Shown one piece after another: positions 1-5,897 of a stretch of DNA of 5,925 nt. Source of the stretch: an uncultured Bacillota bacterium (GTDB lineage: Bacteria; Bacillota_I; Bacilli_A; RFN20; CAG-449); the NCBI GenBank assembly GCA_905204225.1, contig CAJKZK010000104.1, positions 1 to 5,925 of the forward strand, read 5' to 3'. The position numbers were made by a program, and so were the translations under genes. Positions within the stretch are counted from its first letter, which is position 1; each line of letters opens with the position of its first letter. The notes beneath the pieces were generated by a model. It was not told where the DNA came from. It did no database searches and was given only the letters and a program-made list of their open reading frames with translations.

Positions 1-1
1 T

Positions 2-106
2 TATAAAGATATCTATATTGAATTAGTTCCTACTTTATTATTGATAGAAAATAAAGTTGTAGTTAATGAATTAGTTGGATATAAAGATATTGTTAAATAC
101 TATTAA
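2..106 (+). CDS. Thioredoxin-like protein, C-terminal fragment (5' end outside window)
   Basis: An open frame enters from the left edge and ends at TAA (104-106), giving 34 residues. Seen: the segment ELVPTLLLIENKVVVNELVG resembles the C-terminal half of the thioredoxin fold, with a V-P-T that would be the cis-proline loop next to the active site, then a beta-hairpin (TLLLIE / KVVVNELVGY) and the start of the last helix (KDIVKYY). In thioredoxins this region packs against a CXXC redox site, which here would lie upstream, out of view, so catalytic activity cannot be judged. Composition and codon use match the downstream genes. The gene ends 57 bases before the helicase start and no hairpin terminator is evident, so read-through into the operon is possible. 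The family call rests on a short motif and is moderate; any protein with a similar beta-hairpin ending would be the alternative. Confidence 0.5.
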   Translation, partial: YKDIYIELVPTLLLIENKVVVNELVGYKDIVKYY

Positions 107-130
107 AAAAGTTTATTATTAATTTCTTTA

Positions 131-139
131 TGATATAAT
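131..139 (+). promoter_or_regulatory. Extended -10 promoter upstream of the helicase
   Basis: TGATATAAT is a perfect extended -10 element (TG-N-TATAAT) for the housekeeping sigma factor. The -35 region is poor: the best candidate near 112-117 (TTTATT, 16-base spacer) matches TTGACA at only three positions, which is acceptable for an extended -10 promoter. Transcription would begin about 6-8 bases downstream, near 145-147. This could drive the helicase-gatCAB-DJ-1 operon. TATAAT arises easily by chance in such AT-rich DNA, but this one sits in the only real intergenic gap and has the TG extension. Confidence 0.6.
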
Positions 140-150
140 CATAAATGTTA

Positions 151-154
151 AGAG
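151..154 (+). promoter_or_regulatory. Weak ribosome binding site deciding the helicase start at 163
   Basis: AGAG within AAGAGAAAAAG lies 8 bases before the ATG at 163. It is a partial Shine-Dalgarno match, clearly weaker than the AGGAGG before gatC. There is no comparable purine-rich site at the right distance before the ATG at 145, where the sequence is the -10 element instead. Confidence 0.45.
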
Positions 155-162
155 AAAAAGAT

Positions 163-2373
163 ATGAATTACAGTGAATTATTAAATGAAGAACAACTTAA
201 AGCAGTTATTACTGATGCAAAATATACTAAAGTAATTGCAGGGGCAGGCTCTGGTAAAACTAGAGTATTAACATATAGAATTAGTTATTTAATGTCTAAT
301 ATGAATGTATACCCTAGTCAAATATTAGGTATTACGTTTACTAATAAAGCCGCTAAAGAAATTAAAGATCGTGTTTTAAATATTTGTCCTAATGCGACTA
401 ATATGCCTTTGAGCACAATTCATTCATGGTGTGCAAGATTTTTAAGACAATTTTATGATTATATTAATTATCCAAGAAATTTTACAATTCTTGATGATGA
501 AGACCAAATAAACATTATGAAAGAAATTTTTGTTGGGCATGGAAGTAATAAAAAAGACCCACAAATTAAAGAATGTTTATATTGGATTGGAAGTAAAAAA
601 ACTGAAGGATTGCAATATAAAGATTTAAAAGATACAAAATTTCCTAATCCAGTAATGAATAAATATTTAGCATATTTTGGGGAATATACTGAAACGTTAC
701 AAAAAATGGCTTGCTTAGATTTTGATGATTTGTTATTAAAAACTATTGATATATTAAGAGAAAATGAAAGTGTTAGACAAATTTTTCAAAATAAAATTAA
801 ACATATTTTAGTCGATGAATTCCAAGATATTAATGATGTACAATTTGATTTAATTACTTTATTAATGGGTGAAAATACTTCTTTATATGTAGTAGGCGAT
901 CCAGATCAAACTATTTACACTTGGCGTGGTGCAAATAATAAAATAATGTTAGATTTAGAAAAAAACTTAAAATCATATTATCCAAATGCAGAAGTTACTA
1001 CTATTATTTTAAAAAATAATTATCGTTCTACTAAAAATATTCTTGATTGTGCCAATATGTTGATTGCTAATAACGAAGAAAGAATAAAAAAAGATTTATT
1101 TCCAGTTAATCCAAATGGAGAAGAAGTGACTGTTTTTAATTCAAGAACAGTTGGTGAAGAGGCATCTTATATTGCTTCTACAATTCAAGATTATGTTAAA
1201 GAAAAGAATATGAAATATAATGAATTTGCTATTCTTTATAGAAGCAATTATTTAACTAGAGAACTTGAAACTCAATTAAATTTACATCAAATTCCATACA
1301 AAATATTTGGAGGTCAAAAATTCTATCAAAGAAGAGAAATTAAAGATGTCCTTGCATATTTATATTTAATTGTTAATCCTTTAGATTCTCAATCATTAGA
1401 AAGAATTATTAACGTTCCTAAAAGAAATATTGGCCCTACTTCTGTTGATTTAATAAAAAAAGAAGCTGAGCAAACTGGACAAAGTACATATTTATATATA
1501 AAAGAAAATTTAGATAATATTAATTTGCCACTTACTAAGAAAAACGCTCTAAAAACAATGATTCAAATCATTGAAAGCACTAAAAATGGAATTAATCAAG
1601 TCAAAAAAAGTGATGAATATGGTTTAGTTGTCGAAAATATGTTAAACAATTTATCTTATTTTGATTACTTAAAAGATGATGAAAATGGAGAAGAAAGAAT
1701 TGAAAACGTAAAAGAATTTATTGGAACCATTCAAGCATTCTTTAAAAATAATCCTGAAAGTGAATTTGATGATTTTATGATAAACGCTACTTTACAAGCT
1801 TCTAGTGATGAAATTGAAGATGGTAATTATGTTTCGTTAATGACTGTTCATACTGCTAAAGGCTTAGAATTTGATGATGTATTTATTTATGGCTTTAATG
1901 AAGGGGTTTTTCCTTCTAGTAGGGCTATTGAAGAATCAAATAAAGGTCTAGAAGAAGAAAGAAGATTAGCTTATGTAGCAATTACAAGGGCAAGAAAAAA
2001 ATTATTTATTACATGTAATCAAGATTTTTCTTATGTTCAAGGATCAAGTTTAAAACCTTCAAGATTTTTATTAGAAGCTGGCTTAAAAATCAAAAAACCA
2101 ATTTTTGAAGGTCTTAAAAGTACTTATATTAATTCTTATAACAATAATTTATATAAAAATACTAAAAAAGTTGAGCCAAAAGTTAACATTAATCAAACAA
2201 ATGGAGTAAAATTATGGAATGTAAATGATTTATTAAGCCATGAACAATTTGGTGTAGGTCATGTTACAAAAGTAATATCTGATAAATTAATTGAAGTAAA
2301 ATTTGATAATCCTAATTATGGAGTTAAAACATTATTAAGTTCACACTACAAAATAAAAAAATTAGTAAGCTAG
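163..2373 (+). CDS. pcrA: ATP-dependent DNA helicase, PcrA/UvrD family (superfamily 1A)
   Basis: A 3'-5' DNA translocase/helicase for nucleotide excision repair, replication-fork clearance and recombination control. Numbering from the ATG at 163 (736 residues, close to the usual 720-740), all family motifs are present in order: Walker A GAGSGKT 27-33, motif Ia TFTNKAA 58-64, motif II DEFQD 218-222, motif III GDPDQTIYTWRG 245-256, motif IV NNYRS 285-289, motif V VHTAKGLE 562-569, motif VI AYVAITRAR 603-611. Residues about 685-736 (WNVNDLLSHEQFGVGHV...) look like the C-terminal Tudor-like domain that in PcrA contacts RNA polymerase. An in-frame ATG at 145 would add six residues, but it coincides with the predicted transcription start, and MNYSELLNEEQLKAV is how PcrA proteins normally begin, so 163 is preferred. 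The stop TAG overlaps the gatC ribosome binding site. RecD2 or Rep-type helicases are less likely given the tail domain. The protein looks intact. Confidence 0.95.
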   Translation: MNYSELLNEEQLKAVITDAKYTKVIAGAGSGKTRVLTYRISYLMSNMNVYPSQILGITFTNKAAKEIKDRVLNICPNATNMPLSTIHSWCARFLRQFYDYINYPRNFTILDDEDQINIMKEIFVGHGSNKKDPQIKECLYWIGSKKTEGLQYKDLKDTKFPNPVMNKYLAYFGEYTETLQKMACLDFDDLLLKTIDILRENESVRQIFQNKIKHILVDEFQDINDVQFDLITLLMGENTSLYVVGDPDQTIYTWRGANNKIMLDLEKNLKSYYPNAEVTTIILKNNYRSTKNILDCANMLIANNEERIKKDLFPVNPNGEEVTVFNSRTVGEEASYIASTIQDYVKEKNMKYNEFAILYRSNYLTRELETQLNLHQIPYKIFGGQKFYQRREIKDVLAYLYLIVNPLDSQSLERIINVPKRNIGPTSVDLIKKEAEQTGQSTYLYIKENLDNINLPLTKKNALKTMIQIIESTKNGINQVKKSDEYGLVVENMLNNLSYFDYLKDDENGEERIENVKEFIGTIQAFFKNNPESEFDDFMINATLQASSDEIEDGNYVSLMTVHTAKGLEFDDVFIYGFNEGVFPSSRAIEESNKGLEEERRLAYVAITRARKKLFITCNQDFSYVQGSSLKPSRFLLEAGLKIKKPIFEGLKSTYINSYNNNLYKNTKKVEPKVNINQTNGVKLWNVNDLLSHEQFGVGHVTKVISDKLIEVKFDNPNYGVKTLLSSHYKIKKLVS

Positions 2374-2377
2374 GAGG
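2372..2377 (+). promoter_or_regulatory. Strong ribosome binding site of gatC overlapping the helicase stop
   Basis: AGGAGG, a full Shine-Dalgarno consensus, starts inside the helicase TAG stop codon (2371-2373) and ends 8 bases before the gatC ATG at 2386. It is the best site in the window and fixes the gatC start. Confidence 0.9.
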
Positions 2378-2385
2378 ATAATTAT

Positions 2386-2685
2386 ATGAAAGAAATATCT
2401 TATGATTTATTAAAACAATGTGCTAATAATTTGATGTTTGATATGAAAGATGAAGAGTATAAAACATTATTAAATGAATTTGGTACGTTAATTGAACAAA
2501 TGAAATTAATTGATAACATAGATGGTTTAGCATCACTTGAACCAATGACTTTTCCTTTTGATTGTACAACATCATATTTAAGAGAAGATGAAGAAAAAGA
2601 GTCAATGCTTACTATAGATGAAGTATTGAAAAATGCTAAAGATGTAACAGCAAATCAAATTAAACTTCCAAAGGTGGTAAAATAA
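2386..2685 (+). CDS. gatC: Glutamyl-tRNA(Gln)/aspartyl-tRNA(Asn) amidotransferase subunit C
   Basis: Small structural subunit that wraps around the GatA-GatB interface and stabilises the amidotransferase; it has no catalytic site. The 99 residues match the usual length of about 95-100. Seen: an N-terminal helical region (1-45) with the acidic DEEY of the second helix, then the family landmark LEPMTF (51-56), LREDE (65-69), a short helix ending VLKNA (80-84), and the extended C-terminal tail IKLPKVV (92-98), the same order as in known GatC proteins (LREDE, then NAP-like, then a V/L-P-K-V tail). The sequence is diverged, as is normal for this subunit, so the identification leans on these landmarks plus the adjacent gatA and gatB. 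The last codons double as the ribosome binding site of gatA. It is cytoplasmic and cotranscribed. Confidence 0.93.
   Translation: MKEISYDLLKQCANNLMFDMKDEEYKTLLNEFGTLIEQMKLIDNIDGLASLEPMTFPFDCTTSYLREDEEKESMLTIDEVLKNAKDVTANQIKLPKVVK
2672..2677 (+). promoter_or_regulatory. Ribosome binding site of gatA, inside the end of gatC
   Basis: AGGTGG sits in the AAG-GTG-GTA codons (Lys-Val-Val) of the GatC tail, 9 bases before the gatA ATG at 2687. Ribosomes finishing gatC at 2683-2685 cover this site, so translation is probably coupled. Confidence 0.8.
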
Positions 2686-2686
2686 G

Positions 2687-4153
2687 ATGGATTATTTAGA
2701 TTTAAATATAGTTGAATTACATAAATTATTAGTTAATAAAGAAGTAACTCCATTGGAGTTAACTAAATTAGCTCTTGAAAAAGCTAAAAAAGATACCAAT
2801 AATGCATTTGAAACAATATGTGAAAAAGAAGCTCTTGAATTTGCTAATACTTTAACTGAACCAGAAGAAGATAATATTTTTTGGGGAATACCTTATGTTA
2901 GCAAAGATAATTTTTCTACTAAAGATATTTTAACAACAGCATCAAGTAATATTTTAAAAGATTATATTCCAGTTTTTGATGCTACAGTTATAAAAAAATT
3001 AAAAGATGCAAAAGCTATCTTAATTGGTAAAACAACTCTTGATGAATTAGCAATGGGTGGAACTGGAACTACTGGACATAAAGGAATAACATATAATCCT
3101 TATGATAAAACTCATACTTATATGATAGGTGGTTCTTCATGTGGATCTGCTTGTGCTGTTGCTAATGGGATTGTTCCATTTGCATTAGGCTCAGATACAG
3201 GTGATTCAGTAAGAAAACCTGCTTCTTATGCTGGACTTGTTGGTATGAAACCTACATGGGGAAGAATTTCAAGATATGGTTTATTCCCTTTTGCTCCTTC
3301 TCTTGATCATGTTGGTTATTTTACTAGATCTATTAAGGATGCATGCTATGCTTTAGAATTATTAGCAGGTAGAGATGATCATGATTCTACTTCCTCCATT
3401 AAAGAAATTCCTCATTATATAGATAGTATTAATGGTAACCTTGAAGGTAAAAAAATTTGTGTTTTAAAAGAAATATTTGATAATATTACTGATAATAATG
3501 TCTCAAGTAAATTTATAGAAACTATTTCTTATTTACAAAAAGCAGGTGCACAAGTTGATTTTGTTGATTTTGGAAAAGCGTTGTTATATGCAATATTACC
3601 TACATACATGGTTATATCTTGCGCAGAAGCAACTTCAAATAATGCAAATCTTGATGGTATTAAATTTGGACCAAGAATCGGTGGCGAAACAACTTATCAA
3701 GAAGTAATGATGAAAGCTAGAACTCAAGGATTTTCTGAATTAATTAAAAGAAGATTTGTTATTGGCTCATATTCATTGTTTAAAGAAAACCAAGAAGAAT
3801 TGTTTTTAAAAGCACAAAAAGCTAGAAGAGCAATTGTTAATAGAACTAATGAATTATTAGAAACTTATGATGCAATTTATTTACCATGTGTTTCTGAAGT
3901 AAAAAAACAACTTAAAGGGGCGTCACAAGATAAATTATCAGCTTCTAATATGATTGTAGAAAATCATTTAGCAATTGGTAATTTTGCTGGTTTACCTTCT
4001 ATTTCTTTACCTATTGGGCTTGAAGATGGTTTTCCATTTGATGCAAATTTAACAGGTAGAGCGTTTGATGAAGCTAATTTATTAAATATTGCTTATAGTA
4101 TTGAACAAAGAACTAATTTAAAAGATTTAGTAGTAGAAAAGGTGGTAGATTAA
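2687..4153 (+). CDS. gatA: Glutamyl-tRNA(Gln) amidotransferase subunit A (amidase subunit)
   Basis: Glutaminase subunit: releases ammonia from glutamine (or asparagine), which is channelled to GatB for amidation of mischarged tRNA. At 488 residues it is normal length. Seen: an amidase-signature fold with the Ser-cisSer-Lys triad, Lys73 in VSKDN, cis-Ser150 in GGSSCGSA (148-155) and nucleophile Ser174 in GSDTGDSVRKPA (168-179). The 24-residue gap between the two serines is that of the family. Further GatA hallmarks follow: GRISRYGLF (192-200), SLDHVGYFTRS (205-215), the KRR at 354-356 in a region that contacts glutamine in known structures, and NFAGLPSISLP (432-442). Odd points: Cys152 and Asp173 replace glycines that are nearly invariant in most bacterial GatA; as I recall, mollicute GatA proteins share the TGDS form. 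A stand-alone amidase would be the alternative, but the gatC and gatB neighbours make GatA clear. The ATG is fixed by the overlapping ribosome binding site and one-base gap to gatC. Confidence 0.96.
   Translation: MDYLDLNIVELHKLLVNKEVTPLELTKLALEKAKKDTNNAFETICEKEALEFANTLTEPEEDNIFWGIPYVSKDNFSTKDILTTASSNILKDYIPVFDATVIKKLKDAKAILIGKTTLDELAMGGTGTTGHKGITYNPYDKTHTYMIGGSSCGSACAVANGIVPFALGSDTGDSVRKPASYAGLVGMKPTWGRISRYGLFPFAPSLDHVGYFTRSIKDACYALELLAGRDDHDSTSSIKEIPHYIDSINGNLEGKKICVLKEIFDNITDNNVSSKFIETISYLQKAGAQVDFVDFGKALLYAILPTYMVISCAEATSNNANLDGIKFGPRIGGETTYQEVMMKARTQGFSELIKRRFVIGSYSLFKENQEELFLKAQKARRAIVNRTNELLETYDAIYLPCVSEVKKQLKGASQDKLSASNMIVENHLAIGNFAGLPSISLPIGLEDGFPFDANLTGRAFDEANLLNIAYSIEQRTNLKDLVVEKVVD
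4140..4145 (+). promoter_or_regulatory. Ribosome binding site of gatB, inside the end of gatA
   Basis: AGGTGG is embedded in the final AAG-GTG-GTA codons of gatA (Lys-Val-Val), 9 bases before the gatB ATG at 4155. The layout is nearly a copy of the gatC-gatA junction. Confidence 0.8.
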
Positions 4154-4154
4154 T

Positions 4155-5579
4155 ATGGAATTTGAAGCAGTTATTGGAATTGAAATTCATGTTGAAATGA
4201 AAACAAAAACAAAAATGTTTTCTTCTTCTTTAAATAAATTTGGCGCAATGCCTAATACTCTTGTTACCCCTTTAGATATGGCTTTTCCTGGAACTATGCC
4301 AGTAGTTAATAAACAAGCAGTAATTAACGCAATTAGAGTATCTAATGCACTACATATGAAAATAGATAACGAACTTTGGTTTGATAGAAAGAATTATTTC
4401 TATTCAGATTTACCAAAAGGTTATCAAATTACTCAAGATAAAAGACCAATTGGTAAACAAGGCTATGTTGAAATTGATGTTAATAATCAAATAAAGAAAA
4501 TAGGTATAGAAAGATTGCACATGGAAGAAGATACATGTAAACAACTTCACTTAGCTGATTGTACTTTACTTGATTATAATCGTGCTGGTACTCCACTTGT
4601 TGAAATTGTTTCCTTACCTGAAATGCATACTGGTGAAGAAGCTATGAAATATGTCGAACAAATTAGATCAATAGTTATTTATTCTGGTGTTTCTGATGGA
4701 AAAATGGAAGAAGGATCTCTTAGATGTGATGTAAATATTTCTTTAAGAGAAAAAGGTACTGAAAAATTTGGTACAAAAGTTGAAATTAAAAACTTAAATT
4801 CTTTAGCTAATGTCCAAAAAGCTATTGATTATGAAATGAAAAGACAAGCAGATATTCTTTTAAATGGTGGAGAAGTTTATCAAGAAACAAGAAGATTTGA
4901 TGAAACTAATAAAGAAACTGTTTTAATGCGTAAAAAAACTGATGCAGTAGATTATAAATATTTTACTGAACCAAATATTACTCCTATTCGTCTAAGTGAT
5001 GAATTTATTAATAATGCAATTAAAACTTGCCCAGAATTAGCAAATGAAAAATTAAATAGATATACTCAATTAGGTTTGACTAAAGAAGAAGCAAATCAAA
5101 TACTTGCTAATTATGAATTAGTATCTTATTTTGATAAATGTCTATTATTATCTAAATCTATTAAATCAATTTGGAATTTCTTAACAGGTGATATATCTTC
5201 TTATCTAAATAAAACTAATTTAACTATTAATGAATTAAAAATTACTCCAGACAATTTAGTTAGATTAATTTCTTTATTAGAAAAGAATGAAATTAGTGTT
5301 GCTCAAGCAAGAAAAATTCTTGAACAAATGTTCATTAATAATGAAGATCCTCTTGTTATACAAGAAAGATTGTGTTTAAAACAAAATTCTAATCAAGATG
5401 AATTGTACGCAATGTGCAAAGAGATTATAAATAAAAATCCTCAATCTGTTGAAGATTATAAAAATGGTAAAGATCGTGCAATTGGTTTTATTATTGGTCA
5501 AGTAATGAAAATGTCTAAAGGTAAAGCTAATCCTCAAATGGTTTCTCAAATAGTTATTGATATTATTAAAGGAATGTAA
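4155..5579 (+). CDS. gatB: Aspartyl/glutamyl-tRNA(Asn/Gln) amidotransferase subunit B
   Basis: Kinase/transamidase subunit: binds Glu-tRNA(Gln) (often also Asp-tRNA(Asn)), phosphorylates the side-chain carboxylate with ATP and transfers ammonia delivered from GatA. At 474 residues it matches the usual length of about 475. Seen: start MEFEAVIGIEIHVEMKTKTK with Glu10 and His12, then RKNYFYSDLPKGYQI (78-92), RLHMEED (120-126), YNRAGTPLVEIVS (141-153), KMEEGSLRCDVNIS (183-196), EIKNLNS (210-216) and QETRRFDE (243-250). Glu10, His12 and Glu125 correspond to metal-binding positions reported for Staphylococcus aureus GatB. The C-terminal part from about 290 is helical and contains the YqeY-like tRNA-binding tail, ending IGQVMKMSKGKANPQMVSQI. 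One small oddity is RLHMEEDTCK, where the family usually has D-A-G-K. The start is fixed by its ribosome binding site and the family N-terminus. Confidence 0.97.
   Translation: MEFEAVIGIEIHVEMKTKTKMFSSSLNKFGAMPNTLVTPLDMAFPGTMPVVNKQAVINAIRVSNALHMKIDNELWFDRKNYFYSDLPKGYQITQDKRPIGKQGYVEIDVNNQIKKIGIERLHMEEDTCKQLHLADCTLLDYNRAGTPLVEIVSLPEMHTGEEAMKYVEQIRSIVIYSGVSDGKMEEGSLRCDVNISLREKGTEKFGTKVEIKNLNSLANVQKAIDYEMKRQADILLNGGEVYQETRRFDETNKETVLMRKKTDAVDYKYFTEPNITPIRLSDEFINNAIKTCPELANEKLNRYTQLGLTKEEANQILANYELVSYFDKCLLLSKSIKSIWNFLTGDISSYLNKTNLTINELKITPDNLVRLISLLEKNEISVAQARKILEQMFINNEDPLVIQERLCLKQNSNQDELYAMCKEIINKNPQSVEDYKNGKDRAIGFIIGQVMKMSKGKANPQMVSQIVIDIIKGM
5568..5573 (+). promoter_or_regulatory. Ribosome binding site of the DJ-1-like gene, inside the end of gatB
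   Basis: AAAGGA in the last codons of gatB (Lys-Gly-Met-stop) lies 7 bases before the ATG at 5581. The gatB stop (5577-5579) and this ATG are one base apart, the third such junction in a row. Confidence 0.7.
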
Positions 5580-5580
5580 T

Positions 5581-5897
5581 ATGAAAGGTATAATTTTATT
5601 AGCAAATGGTTTTGAAGATACCGAAGCTTTAACTACTATTGATGTTCTTATTAGAGCAGGTGAAAATATTACTAGAGTAGGGGTTAATTCTTTAGAAGTC
5701 ATATCTCAAAATAATACAAAAATTATTTGTGATGTGTTGTTAGATAATATTAATACATCAAATTATGATTATTTAATTATTCCTGGTGGTAAAGCTGCTT
5801 TTACTATTTTAAATATTGATAAAAGAATTGAAAATATTATTGATGAATTTATCTTAAACCATAAATTAGTGGCGACTATATGTGCAGCACCTCATTT
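5581..5897 (+). CDS. DJ-1/PfpI (YajL-like) family protein, 3' truncated at contig end
   Basis: About 105 genuine residues of a family whose small members are about 180-190 long. Seen: start MKGIILLANGFEDTEALTTI with Glu15, the acidic residue that in DJ-1 lies beside the reactive cysteine; a beta strand ending LIIPGG (65-70), the family PGG turn; and VATICAAP (97-104), where Cys101 is the nucleophile-elbow cysteine. DJ-1 relatives act in oxidative-stress protection and have been linked to glyoxalase, deglycase or chaperone activities, some disputed; the exact role here cannot be told. Database names such as ThiJ or 4-methyl-5-thiazole biosynthesis for this family should not be trusted. The reading frame runs on to 5925, but everything from about 5898 is sequencing adapter, so residues after His105/Leu106 are artificial. 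Coding from the operon position one base after gatB suggests cotranscription. The remaining C-terminal portion lies beyond the contig. Confidence 0.88.

Noticed and set aside
107..130. Possible terminator after the thioredoxin-like gene (A-run followed by T-rich sequence)
   Set aside because: The A-run and T-rich segment could pair weakly, but there is no G/C-stabilised stem followed by a T tract, so it does not qualify as an intrinsic terminator.
2423..2605. 60-residue open frame on the minus strand inside gatC
   Set aside because: It lies wholly antisense to a well-supported gatC, has no ribosome binding site that I can see and its low-complexity Leu/Tyr-rich translation looks like the complement of AT-rich codons.
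5376..5702. 108-residue open frame on the minus strand over the gatB 3' end and DJ-1 5' start
   Set aside because: It crosses two genes with clear family motifs on the + strand, and its Asn/Ile/Phe-rich translation matches no family I recognise. It is a shadow of the AT-rich coding strand.
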